In this document: piece by piece, positions 9,874-18,466 of the stretch
Layout of the letters: every line of letters starts with the position of its first letter
How positions within the stretch are numbered: the first letter of the stretch is position 1
Source of the DNA: CAIWHR01 sp963734575
Lineage (GTDB): Bacteria; Pseudomonadota; Gammaproteobacteria; Burkholderiales; Casimicrobiaceae
NCBI GenBank assembly: GCA_963734575.1
Contig: CAVTHT010000017.1
Coordinates: 62,001 to 126,000, forward strand
DNA length: 64,000 nt
Direction: 5' to 3'
Translations under genes and position numbers: made by a program
Notes under the pieces: generated by a model
Told to the model about the DNA's origin: nothing
What the model saw: the letters and a program-made list of their open reading frames with translations, nothing else
Database searches by the model: none

Positions 9874-10671
9874 GTGGCGGGAACGACACTGCGCGTGGAC
9901 GTGCTGACGCTGTTTCCGGATCTCGTCGAGCACGCGACGCGCTTCGGCGTCACGGGACGTGCGCGCGAGCGCGGGCTGTGGACGCTCGGAGTGTGGAATC
10001 CGCGTGATTACGCGCCGGGCAACTACCGCGCGGTGGACGACCGGCCGTACGGCGGCGGCCCGGGCATGGTGATGCTGGCCGAGCCGCTCGCCAAGGCGCT
10101 GGCCGCCGCGCGTGCGGCGCAGGCCGAGGCAGGATGTGCACGGTCGCACACGATCTACCTGTCTCCCGCGGGTGCGCCGCTGTCGCACCGGCGGGTGATG
10201 GAGCTGGCGACGGCGGCCGATGTGGGTTACGTCCTCCTCGCCGGACGTTACGAAGGGGTGGACGAGCGCTTCCTCGGGCGCGAAGTGGACGAGGAGATCG
10301 CGATCGGCGATTTCGTGGTTTCCGGCGGCGAGCTGCCGGCACTGATGCTGATCGACGCGGTGGTGCGCCAGCGTCCCGGCGTCCTGAACGACGAGGAGTC
10401 CGCGAAGCAGGATTCGTTCGTCGCCGGACTGCTGGACCATCCGCACTACACGCGGCCGGAGCAGGATGGCGACGAGACCGTGCCGGCGGTGCTGCTTTCG
10501 GGCGATCATGCGGCGATACGCCGGTGGCGCCTCAAGCAGGCGCTCGGCAGGACATGGGAACGGCGTCCGGACCTGCTGGCGCAGCGGACGCTGTCGAGGG
10601 AAGAAGAGGTGCTGCTCGCGGAATACCAGCGCGAGCGGCACGGGCAGGTGCAACAGGGATCGATGCAGTAA
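9874..10671 (+). CDS. trmD: tRNA (guanine-N1-)-methyltransferase TrmD
   Basis: TrmD methylates G37 next to the anticodon, using SAM bound in a trefoil knot. A GTG start at 9874 preceded by GGAG gives VAGTTLRVDVLTLFPDLVEH. Family motifs include VDDRPYGGGPGMVM, LLAGRYEGVDERFL, EIAIGDFVVSGGELPALMLI and SFVAGLLDHPHYTRPE. The length of 265 residues is usual. The gene follows rimM by ten bases. Confidence 0.97.
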   Translation: MAGTTLRVDVLTLFPDLVEHATRFGVTGRARERGLWTLGVWNPRDYAPGNYRAVDDRPYGGGPGMVMLAEPLAKALAAARAAQAEAGCARSHTIYLSPAGAPLSHRRVMELATAADVGYVLLAGRYEGVDERFLGREVDEEIAIGDFVVSGGELPALMLIDAVVRQRPGVLNDEESAKQDSFVAGLLDHPHYTRPEQDGDETVPAVLLSGDHAAIRRWRLKQALGRTWERRPDLLAQRTLSREEEVLLAEYQRERHGQVQQGSMQ

Positions 10672-10778
10672 CGTGTGACATCGGACGGGGATCGATCCGT
10701 CCGCGAACAAAACGCATGCATCAGGGGGCGCCCTGCGCTGCATGCAAGGCCAATGGCCGCATACCTACGGAGAACGCA

Positions 10779-11210
10779 GTGAACATCATTCAAGAGATCG
10801 AGAAGGAAGAGATCGCGCGCCTGGGCAAGACCATCCCGGTGTTCGCGCCGGGCGACACCGTGATCGTCAACGTGAGCGTCGTCGAAGGCGAGCGCAAGCG
10901 CGTGCAGGCCTACGAAGGCGTCGTGATCGCGAAGCGCAATCGCGGTCTCAATTCGTCGTTCGTCGTGCGCAAGATCTCGAGCGGCGAAGGCGTGGAACGC
11001 ACGTTCCAGACCTACTCGCCGCTGATCGCGAGCATCGAGGTGAAGCGCAAGGGCGACGTGCGGCGCGCCAAGCTGTACTACCTGCGCGAACGCTCGGGCA
11101 AGTCCGCGCGGATCCGCGAAAAGCTCACGGCCCGCGACAAGGCGGGTGCGGCGAAGGCCGCCGGCAACGGCAAGGACGCAGCGGGCGACGCACCGGCGCA
11201 AGCCGAATAG
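10779..11210 (+). CDS. rplS: 50S ribosomal protein L19
   Basis: L19 sits at the 30S-50S interface. The GTG start gives VNIIQEIEKEEIARLGKTIP, followed by PGDTVIVNVSVVEGERKRVQ and RNRGLNSSFVVRKISSGEGV. The 143-residue product has an Ala/Lys-rich C-terminal tail beyond the conserved core. It is the last gene of the operon and is followed by a strong terminator. Confidence 0.97.
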   Translation: MNIIQEIEKEEIARLGKTIPVFAPGDTVIVNVSVVEGERKRVQAYEGVVIAKRNRGLNSSFVVRKISSGEGVERTFQTYSPLIASIEVKRKGDVRRAKLYYLRERSGKSARIREKLTARDKAGAAKAAGNGKDAAGDAPAQAE

Positions 11211-11228
11211 GCAGTCGCTTTGCGACGC

Positions 11229-11257
11229 AAAAGGGCAGCCCGCGGGCTGCCCTTTTT
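11229..11257 (+). terminator. Rho-independent terminator after rplS
   Basis: A perfect inverted repeat (AAAAGGGCAGCCC and its complement, separated by two bases) is followed by a run of five T residues. It starts 18 bases after the rplS stop and ends the rpsP-rplS operon. Confidence 0.92.
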
Positions 11258-11402
11258 GTCGTGTGCAGCGAAGGGGACTGATTTCGCAACACTCCCGGGC
11301 GGGCGCCGACCGGTGCACTTCTTGCTACTTGCCCGCGGGTGACGTTTCGTCGAACAATCTCCGGGTGACGTTTCCGCCGGCCGGCATTTCGCGCCGCCTT
11401 CC

Positions 11403-13237
11403 ATGAGAGCCACCCTGTACGAAGCCCTCGGGATACCGCAGAACGCTTCCACGCAGGAAGTGCGCACTGCGCTGCGCGGGCACATCCGCAAGTACTACGG
11501 CAAGACGCGCGACGGACAGGGCAACGTCGAGGAGGCGCTGCGGTTCATCAATCACGCGAGCCGCATCCTGAGCGATCCCAAGCGCCGCGCCGAGTACGAC
11601 CGCCAGCTCGCGCTCGCCGAAGGCTCCGCAGAGGAGCGCATCGCCCACGTGGTGAGCAATGCCGTCGGCCTCGCCGGCGCGGAAGGTACCGAGATCGGGC
11701 CGTCCATTCCGCAGGTCGACGCGGACGACATCCTCGAGACCGGGCTCGATGCCGACATGATTCCCGAGGAAGCGCGCATCCCGCATCACCCCGCGCTGAC
11801 CGAGCGTGTCGCCGCCCTGGGACGCGGCAATCTGGTGGCCATCGGCGTGTGTGCGCTGTTCGCCGCGTTCATCGGCGCGGCGATCGTGTTCGTCACGCCC
11901 GAGGATGCGCTGATGGTCGCGAAGCAGGTGCTCGTCTGGCTCACGCTCTCGCTGCTCGGTCTCACCGTGGTGTACGGCGTGGTGCACGGACTCGCGTGGA
12001 TGCATCGCCGGCGCGGTGTCATGGAACCGGCGCTCGCGCCGCAGACGGACCTCGCGATCCTCAACTGGCGCCGCGAGAAGAGCGTGTTCCTCGGCACCAA
12101 CCAGCCGCAGGAGGATGCGAGCTGGATCTTCCAGCTGCGCATGGCCGAGCTCGAGCGCGCGAAAGCGGGCCGCACCAGCGAGCCGCGCCCGTGGAACCGT
12201 CTCGCCGCGCCGCGTGTTCGACTATGCGATCTGGGGCCTCGTGCTGGCGCTCCTGCTCTCCGAGCTGCGCGCGCTCGACATCGTGCCGGAGATCGTCGCG
12301 TACTGGGCGGCGCATCCTCTGGTCGCGCCGCTGATCGTCACGGCGACCTGGGTGCCCATCGAGGCGCTCCTGATCGCGTCGCTGCAGACCACGCCGGGCA
12401 AATGGCTCTTCGGCTGCTACCTGCAGTTCTCGATCTCGGATGCGTATGCGCGGCGCGATCCGCAGGCGCAGCTGCGCCGGGCATTGCGCCGCGGCTTCCG
12501 GGTGTGGTGGCAGGGCATGGGCGCGGGCTTTCCGCTGCTCGCGCCGGTCATGGTGGCGCTCGCCTACGAACGCCTGACGCAGCGGCAGGAAACCGACTGG
12601 GACGCCGCGCAGGATTGCCTGATGACGCACGGCACCCCCGGCGTGCTGAACACGATCACCGGCATCGGCGGACTCGCGGCGATGCTCTGGCTCTACGGGG
12701 TCGCGTGGCAGCAGCCGATGGCGCAGGCGCTCGAACGTGCCGAGCGGTCTCTCATGACGGATCTGCCGGATACGCCGGCCCTCATCGACCGCGGCGTGGC
12801 GAACGGCGATCGCCTGCTCGAAAGCCTGCGCAGCGGCATCGCCGCGGGACCGATCGGCGTCCCCGGTTCCCGCGAGCCCGGCACCGCGAACGCAGGTGGA
12901 GCGCAGCCGCCGGTCGACGACGAGCTCGCCGGTCAGATCGCAGGCGCGGCGGGCCCGCGTCAATGCACTGCGCGAGGAAGGACCGCGCATGCTGCGCGCG
13001 GGCAACTGGCGCCGCGCCGCAGAGCTGTGCGGTGCCTGGGCCGATCTCGACCTGTCGAGTGCGGACGCGCTGCGCTGCTACGGCCAGGCGCTGCAGGCGC
13101 AAGGCCATCACCAGCAGGCAATCAACGCGCTGCGAAAGGCCAAGCAGCTCGATCCCGCCGATCGCACCATCGATGCCGCCATCGAGCGCAGCCAGCAGGG
13201 GATCGTGGCGGACTTCTTCAATCGCTACCGGCACTGA
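11403..13237 (+). CDS. J-like domain / RDD membrane / TPR protein, two frame changes
   Basis: Residues 1-70 resemble a J domain (TLYEALGIPQNASTQEVRTA ... INHASRILSDPKRRAEYDRQ). The HPD tripeptide needed to stimulate DnaK is absent; the loop reads IRKYYGKTRD. Two hydrophobic helices follow at about 140-200. After a frame change near 12210 comes an RDD-type membrane domain (RVFDYAIWGLVLALLLSELR, then TTPGKWLFGCYLQFS). A second frame change at about 12900-12960 leads to a TPR-like tail (RMLRAGNWRRAAELCGAWAD, HHQQAINALRKAKQLDPADR). The function is unknown. It stands alone after the rplS terminator. Confidence 0.7.
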
Positions 13238-13256
13238 AGCGGCAGCGCGCGGCACA

Positions 13257-14171
13257 TCACCCGGGTGCGATACCAGCCGCGGCGGCCACAGCGGCTACCC
13301 AGAACGGCAGCGTGAGCGCGGCGATGGTGGTTCCGGTCGAGATCAGCAGCGCGACCGGCGCGCCCATGCCGCTCATCTGCATCGCGAGGATGTAGGCCGA
13401 CGGCGCGGTCGGCACTGCGGCCAGCAACACTGCGGCCTGCAGCTCCGCGGCGGGAAGCGCGAGCGTGCGGCCGAGCCCGTAGGCCACCGCCGGCAGCACC
13501 GCGAGCTTCAGCGTGGTCCACCACACGATGGGCCCGGCCGCGAGATGGCCCGCGCCGAACACGAGCCCTGCGCCGACCGCGATCAGGCCGAGCGGCAGCG
13601 ACGCGCTGGCCAGCAACCCAAGGAAATGATCCGCGGTATCGGGCAGCGGCAGGCCGCTCGCCCGCCACGCGATGCCGGCGACACAGGCCAGCACCAGAGG
13701 ATTGCGGGCGATCTCGCGCAGCACGGCGCTGCGCCGCTCGGCGAGCATCGCCACCGCTGCGACGTTGACGACGGGCACGAGCACCCCGACCAGCAGGCTC
13801 ACCGCGGCGAGACCGGCCTCGCCGGCGAGCCGGCTCGTGATCGCGAGCGCGATGTACGTGTTGAAGCGGAAGCCGCACTGGAAGCAGGCGGCGAACACGG
13901 GACGAGGCATGCGGAAGAGCGGTCGCGCGAGCGCCGATAACGCCATGCCGGTGAGCGTGTACGCGAGTCCTACGCTGACCAGCGGACCGGCCGCTTCGAG
14001 GCTCAGCGGCGAGCGCGCGAGCGAGCGAAACAGCAGCGCCGGGAAGAGGATGAAGTAGACGAGGCGCTCGAGGCCCGGCCAGAACGCCGCATCGAAACCG
14101 CGCGTGCGCTTGAGCGCGGCGCCGACGCAGATCAGCAGGAAATCGGGGAGCAGGAGCAGCGCGACGTTCAC
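13257..14171 (-). CDS. AEC-family transporter (auxin efflux carrier type)
   Basis: The 304-residue protein has about ten hydrophobic segments in the two-times-five pattern of the AEC (PF03547) permeases. It starts MNVALLLLPDFLLICVGAAL and has FWPGLERLVYFILFPALLFR near residue 40, a family hallmark. Bacterial members export or import small organic acids. Nothing in the context names the substrate. Its stop lies 19 bases from the convergent J-like gene. Confidence 0.88.
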   Translation of the reverse strand: MNVALLLLPDFLLICVGAALKRTRGFDAAFWPGLERLVYFILFPALLFRSLARSPLSLEAAGPLVSVGLAYTLTGMALSALARPLFRMPRPVFAACFQCGFRFNTYIALAITSRLAGEAGLAAVSLLVGVLVPVVNVAAVAMLAERRSAVLREIARNPLVLACVAGIAWRASGLPLPDTADHFLGLLASASLPLGLIAVGAGLVFGAGHLAAGPIVWWTTLKLAVLPAVAYGLGRTLALPAAELQAAVLLAAVPTAPSAYILAMQMSGMGAPVALLISTGTTIAALTLPFWVAAVAAAAGIAPG

Positions 14172-14213
14172 GGCCGCTCCCGCGCGCTCATCGCCGCGCG
14201 CACCCGCGACGCA

Positions 14214-14669
14214 TCACTGCTGCGCCGGGGGTTCTTTGCCCTTGCTCTCGGCCTCGGCGAGCTCGCGGTGCACTGCGCCCATGTCGAGCTCGCGCGCGGC
14301 CTTGATCACCTGCTCGAGGGCGCCGGCGCTCAGTGCACCGGGCTGCGAGAAGATGATGACGTTCTCGCGAAACACCATCAGCGTGGGGATCGACCGGATG
14401 TTGAAGTGCCCGGCGAGCCCCTGCTCGTCTTCCGTGTTCACCTTGGCGAACAGGACGTCCGGATGGCGCTTCGCGGCCTCGGCGAAAACCGGCGCGAAGG
14501 CGCGGCACGGGGCGCACCACGGCGCCCAGAAGTCGAGGATCGCGAACGGATGGTTCGGGATGACGTCGCCGAACTTTTCCGCGTCGAGCTCCACCACCTC
14601 GCCGGTGCCGTGCATCGTCGAAGTGCTCGCTGCGTCGGTCGGGACATTGCCCACGGTGTCGGCGGCCAT
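14214..14669 (-). CDS. Thioredoxin-family protein
   Basis: This is a single thioredoxin fold with active site WCAPC in FAILDFWAPWCAPCRAFAPV and the cis-proline in NIRSIPTLMVFREN. About 40 residues precede the fold and there is no secretion signal or TM segment, so a cytoplasmic reductase is likely. A GTG at 14678 that overlaps the upstream TGA as GTGA could also serve as the start. The gene is coupled to a TusA-like gene, which suggests a shared thiol or sulfur-transfer role. Confidence 0.9.
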   Translation of the reverse strand: MAADTVGNVPTDAASTSTMHGTGEVVELDAEKFGDVIPNHPFAILDFWAPWCAPCRAFAPVFAEAAKRHPDVLFAKVNTEDEQGLAGHFNIRSIPTLMVFRENVIIFSQPGALSAGALEQVIKAARELDMGAVHRELAEAESKGKEPPAQQ

Positions 14670-14674
14670 GGCAG

Positions 14675-14905
14675 TCACTTGCGTTTCATGACGAAGAAGA
14701 ACGCGCCGTCGCTCTCGCCGTGCTCGACGAGCACGTTGCCCGTCTGGCGGGCGAACGCCTGGAAGTCGCGCACCGACGCAGGGTCGGTCGCGAGGATGCG
14801 GATGATCTGGCCGGAAGCCATGTCGTTGAGCGCTTTCTTGGTGCGAAGGATCGGCAGGGGACAGTTGAGACCCCGTGCATCGACTTCGCGGTCAGCCTGT
14901 TGCAT
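14675..14905 (-). CDS. TusA/SirA-family sulfurtransferase-like protein
   Basis: The 76-residue protein carries the conserved cysteine in ARGLNCPLPILRTKKALNDM, the CPxP motif of TusA-family sulfur carriers. The rest follows the family (ASGQIIRILATDPASVRDFQ). The stop overlaps the thioredoxin start region, and an extended -10 promoter lies 55 bases upstream. Whether it serves tRNA thiolation or another sulfur relay cannot be said. Confidence 0.92.
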   Translation of the reverse strand: MQQADREVDARGLNCPLPILRTKKALNDMASGQIIRILATDPASVRDFQAFARQTGNVLVEHGESDGAFFFVMKRK

Positions 14906-14959
14906 TTGGAGCTCCTGAGCATCGCGCGGTTCCATGTGCCGATGCGGACGAAACCGATA

Positions 14960-14968
14960 ATTATAGCA
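14960..14968 (-). promoter_or_regulatory. Extended -10 promoter for the tusA-like/thioredoxin pair
   Basis: On the minus strand TGCTATAAT forms a perfect -10 with a TGn extension. No good -35 is seen at the expected distance, which is typical of extended -10 promoters. It lies between the hldE-C stop and the TusA-like start. Confidence 0.6.
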
Positions 14969-14997
14969 GCGGCAAGAACCCCGGCCGGCTCCGCGCC

Positions 14998-15484
14998 TCA
15001 GCCGCGAATGCGCCGCACGAGGTCCGTCGTGGAGCGGCCGGCCACGAACGGCAGCGCGACGAAACGGCCGCCGGCGGCGATCACCTCGGCCGCGCCCACC
15101 GTGGTCTTCTCGTCGTAGTCGCCGCCCTTCACCAGCACGTCGGGCATCACCGCGAGGATCAGCGCGCGCGGCGTGTCGTCGTCGAACGGCACGACGAGGT
15201 CCACCGCTGCCAGTGCGGCCAGCACGCCCATGCGATCGGACAGGGGATTGAGCGGACGGTCGTCGCCCTTCCCGAGGCGCCGTACCGAGGCGTCGCTGTT
15301 CACCGCAACGACGAGCGAAGCGCCGAGCTGCGCGCGCCGCATCGAGGTAGCTCACGTGGCCGCGATGCAGGATGTCGAACACGCCGTTGGTGAAGACCAG
15401 CGGCCGCGGCAGTGCGCGGATGCGCGCCGGCGCATCCGCCGCCGAGGCGATCTTCGCCTCGAAGCTGGCGCGGAGCTGCGTCAC
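14998..15484 (-). CDS. rfaE2: D-glycero-beta-D-manno-heptose 1-phosphate adenylyltransferase (HldE C-domain type), one frameshift
   Basis: The enzyme makes ADP-heptose for the LPS inner core and matches the stand-alone nucleotidyltransferase half of HldE. A GTG start at 15484 gives VTQLRASFEAKIASA. The nucleotidyltransferase motif follows in LVFTNGVFDILHRGHVSYLD, with HRGH as the HxGH signature. The second part reads SLVVAVNSDASVRRLGKGDD and VLVKGGDYDEKTTVGAAEV. The frames meet near 15345. The preceding gene in the same direction is dolP, and diaA (phosphoheptose isomerase family) lies beyond it. Confidence 0.9.
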
Positions 15485-15507
15485 CGCACGGCCTGCGCGG
15501 ACACGTG

Positions 15508-16096
15508 CTACGTGTACTCGAACACGCGCACGACCCGCACCACGCCCGACGTCTGCGACGCGAGACGCGCCGCGGAGTCCGCCTTCCGCGCGGCTGACGA
15601 TGCCCATCAGGTAGACCACGCCGCGCTCGGTGACGACCTTGACGTTGTTGGCGTGGAACTCGTTGGCTTCCACGAAGCGCGTCTTGACCTTGGACGTGAT
15701 CAGCGAGTCGTTGGAGCGATCCCCCATCGACGAAGGCGGCGCCACCACGAGCTCGTTCTGCACGCTGCGCACGCGGTCGGTGCGGCGGGCGAGGTCGCCG
15801 ATCTCGTCGCGCGCTGCCGCGGTGGGCACTTCGCCGGTCAGCAGCACGACGCCATTGAAGCTCGTGGCGTTGAGATGGACGTTGGTCCCGTGGTTCACGC
15901 GCGCGGCGTCCTGGACCTTGAGCTCGATGGTTTCGTCGTCGACCTGCGCGCCGGTGGAACGGCGGTCCGCCGCGACGAGGACGGTACCCCCGACGGCGGC
16001 GCCGACCACCAGCGGAACGCAGCCGGTGAGCAGCGGCGGCGCGATCACGAGCGTGACCGCGACGGCGAGTGGGAGCGCGCGAGCGCGAAATTTCAT
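15508..16096 (-). CDS. dolP: DolP/YraP-like BON-domain lipoprotein, one frameshift
   Basis: DolP is an outer-membrane lipoprotein with two BON domains that supports envelope integrity. The N-terminus has a lipoprotein signal (ALPLAVAVTLVIAPPLLTGC). BON1 covers DDETIELKVQDAARVNHGTN and BON2 covers NDSLITSKVKTRFVEANEF. An extra base near 15584 shifts the last part, which reads SAARLASQTSGVVRVVRVFE then YT and a stop. Its ATG overlaps the diaA stop as ATGA. The E. coli order lpoA-yraN-diaA-dolP is conserved here. Confidence 0.92.
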
Positions 16097-16686
16097 GTGT
16101 CTTCTCCGAGCAAGGTGTTGTCGATGGCGTCGCAGATGCAATGGATCGCGAGCAGGTGCACTTCCTGGATGCGCGCCGTGCGTTCGTGCGGCACGCAGAT
16201 GTTGACGTCCCCGGCCTTGAGCATCCGGCCGATCTGCCCGCCGTCCCGGCCCGTCAGCGCCACGATGCGCATGTCGCGCTCGTGGGCGGCGGCGATCGCC
16301 GCGACGACGTTCGCGGAGTTGCCCGAGGTCGAGATGGCGAGCAGGACGTCACCGTGCGCACCCAGCGCGCGCACCTGCTTGGCAAAGACATGCTCGAAGG
16401 CGTAATCGTTCGCAATGGCGGTCAAAAGGGAGGTGTCCGTCGCGAGCGACAGCGCCGGTAGCTCCGGACGCTCGCGCTCGAACCGGCCGACGAGCTCGGC
16501 CGCGAAATGCTGCGCGTCCGAAGCGGAGCCGCCATTGCCGCAGGCGAGCACCTTGCCGTCGGCGAGCAGGCATTCCGTCATGACGGTGGCGGCGCGGGCG
16601 ATGACGGGAGCCAGGGCTTCCGCGGCGTCGCGCTTCAGCTGCGCGCTGTCGTGGAAGTGCTGGCGAATGCGGGGAGTGAGATCCAT
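16093..16686 (-). CDS. diaA: SIS-domain protein DiaA / phosphoheptose isomerase family
   Basis: The single SIS domain contains LACGNGGSASDAQHFAAELV, LLAISTSGNSANVVAAIAAA and VPHERTARIQEVHLLAIHCI. The family includes DiaA (DnaA-binding initiation factor) and GmhA (sedoheptulose 7-phosphate isomerase). Position between yraN and dolP favours DiaA, while the nearby heptose gene leaves a GmhA role possible. Translation from 16686 gives MDLTPRIRQHFHDSAQLKRD, the usual N-terminus. Confidence 0.85.
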   Translation of the reverse strand: MDLTPRIRQHFHDSAQLKRDAAEALAPVIARAATVMTECLLADGKVLACGNGGSASDAQHFAAELVGRFERERPELPALSLATDTSLLTAIANDYAFEHVFAKQVRALGAHGDVLLAISTSGNSANVVAAIAAAHERDMRIVALTGRDGGQIGRMLKAGDVNICVPHERTARIQEVHLLAIHCICDAIDNTLLGEDT

Positions 16687-16771
16687 CGATGCGTTCCGGC
16701 GGGCATTGTAGCAACGGCGCATGCTACCGCAGTCGCCTTCGGGCCCGGGTCACGCCAGCATCGAGCCCCGA

Positions 16772-17134
16772 TCACGTCGAGATGACGTCGCGCATCCACT
16801 CGATGCGTCCGGGATCGAGCGCGTCGAGCAGCATCGCATCGAACCGGCACGGGGGCGAGGAACGTAGCGTGGCGAGGTACTGCTCCGCGGCGAGGACGAG
16901 GCGCGCCTGCTTCGTGGCCGTGATGCTGGCCGCGGCGCCGCCGAACGCGCCGTGCTGGCGCAGGCGCACTTCGACGAAGACGATCGTGTCGCCGTCCCGC
17001 GCGATCAGGTCGATCTCGCCACGGCGGGTACGCCAGTTGCGGGCCACGATCACGAGACCGTGCGCCGCGAGATGGCGCGCCGCGAGGGCCTCGGCGGCGG
17101 CACCGGCCACGGTCGTCCCGGGCTTGACCGCCAT
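16772..17134 (-). CDS. yraN: YraN-family (UPF0102) endonuclease-like protein
   Basis: The 120-residue protein has the restriction-endonuclease-like core GAAAEALAARHLAAHGL, then NWRTRRGEIDLIARDGDTIV and FVEVRLRQHGAFGGAAASI. The E-x-D and E-x-R residues needed for that fold are present. The cellular substrate is unknown. Its start follows the lpoA stop directly, so the two are coupled. Confidence 0.94.
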   Translation of the reverse strand: MAVKPGTTVAGAAAEALAARHLAAHGLVIVARNWRTRRGEIDLIARDGDTIVFVEVRLRQHGAFGGAAASITATKQARLVLAAEQYLATLRSSPPCRFDAMLLDALDPGRIEWMRDVIST

Positions 17135-18463
17135 TCAGTGACGATCGTCCGCGACCACGTGCCCGCTCTCGAAGCGCATCATGCGGCCTTCGCGCGCGAT
17201 CTGCCGGTTCGCCTCGAGCGTGAGATGGCCCGTCGCGCCTTCCATGTCCAGCTTGTCCGGCGGGCCGCGCTCGAAGGCCACCGCGACCTGCAGCGCGTCG
17301 TAACCCAGGGCATAGAGCCGGTCGAGGGCTGCGTTGGGCCAGTCGCGGCGCGGGATGCCGGCGAGACTGGGATCATCGGGGTCGGCGAGCCACGGCAGGT
17401 CGACGAAGCGGATCGCATCGAGATCGTTCAGCACCTCGGGTGGCTGGCGATCGTTGACCTGGCTGCTCGCGTACACCGGCGTCTGCGGCAGGTAGGGCTT
17501 CGCGACGGCTGCATCGTCGGGACCCGCAGCGAGCAGGATGGCGTCGACCGGCGTGCGCGCGAGCTCCTTGCGCAATTCCATGAGCGCGTCCGGCGCGCGC
17601 AGCAGGCGGAACGCCGCGGGCGGGCCCCCGCCTTCCATGATCCATGCGCTCGTGAAGCTCGCGGCGAAGCGCCGCTGCAACGGCGAATCGTTGGCGACGA
17701 TGGCGACGTCGCGAACGCCATCGATGCGCATGGTGCGCGCGATCTGCCGTGCCTCGCCTTCGATCGACAGCGCGAGCGTGAATACGTGATCGGGCAGCCG
17801 GACGCCTTCGTCGACCTGATTGAGGGCGATGGTCCACGGCAACTCGGTCGACTCGGAGGCGAGCGCCTTCACGTCGTCGCGCAACAGGGGCCCGACGATG
17901 ACGCCCGCGCCGGCGCGCTTCGCCTTGTCGATCGCATCGAGCACGTCGCCGTCGCCGTGCGCGATCACCACCACCCTGGCATTGGACCGCTCGGCCGCGG
18001 CCTTGAATCCTTCCGCGACGGCCTCCGCGGCGCGGCCGAAGCTGGGCGATGCGAGCGGGAGCACGAGCGCGATCGTTACCGGACCGGAAGCCACCGCGGC
18101 TGGCGGGGCGGGCCCGAACTGCGGCGGCGCCGGCAGGACGCGCATCTCCGTGCCGGAGGGAGCCTCCACAGGTGGCGCCATCTCCTGCGGAATCACCATT
18201 CCCACCGGTGGTGGCAGTGGCGGCGCGGGTGCGTAGGTCACCGCAGGAGCCGGCGGAGGCGAGGGTGCAGCCGCGGGTGGAACGACGATGCGTTCGCGCG
18301 CGGGCGGCGGACTGCTTGCCGGTCCTGCGGGTCGCGTGGACAATGCAGGCGCGCAAGCGGCGAGCGCTGCCGTGATCGAGCCGACCAGCAGCACGCGAAT
18401 GGCGACAGCGAACGGGCGCGCGGGGATGGAGAAGCCTTTGGTGCGCAGGAAGTGCAGGTTCAT
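17135..18463 (-). CDS. lpoA: Penicillin-binding protein activator LpoA
   Basis: LpoA is an outer-membrane lipoprotein that stimulates PBP1A. The chosen ATG gives MNLHFLRTKGFSIPARPFAV, and a lipobox ends TAALAAC. A long Pro/Ala-rich linker (about residues 35-115) precedes a periplasmic-binding-protein-like domain (GPVTIALVLPLASPSFGRAA to ALGYDALQVAVAFERGPPDK). E. coli LpoA has an additional N-terminal TPR domain that is replaced here by the proline-rich segment, as is usual in betaproteobacteria. The start lies only three bases from the divergent rsmI start. Confidence 0.85.
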   Translation of the reverse strand: MNLHFLRTKGFSIPARPFAVAIRVLLVGSITAALAACAPALSTRPAGPASSPPPARERIVVPPAAAPSPPPAPAVTYAPAPPLPPPVGMVIPQEMAPPVEAPSGTEMRVLPAPPQFGPAPPAAVASGPVTIALVLPLASPSFGRAAEAVAEGFKAAAERSNARVVVIAHGDGDVLDAIDKAKRAGAGVIVGPLLRDDVKALASESTELPWTIALNQVDEGVRLPDHVFTLALSIEGEARQIARTMRIDGVRDVAIVANDSPLQRRFAASFTSAWIMEGGGPPAAFRLLRAPDALMELRKELARTPVDAILLAAGPDDAAVAKPYLPQTPVYASSQVNDRQPPEVLNDLDAIRFVDLPWLADPDDPSLAGIPRRDWPNAALDRLYALGYDALQVAVAFERGPPDKLDMEGATGHLTLEANRQIAREGRMMRFESGHVVADDRH

Positions 18464-18466
18464 GAC

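Noticed and set aside
16093..16686. Calling the SIS gene gmhA outright
   Set aside because: The residues do not separate GmhA from DiaA. The yraN-diaA-dolP order favours DiaA, although a heptose gene lies nearby.
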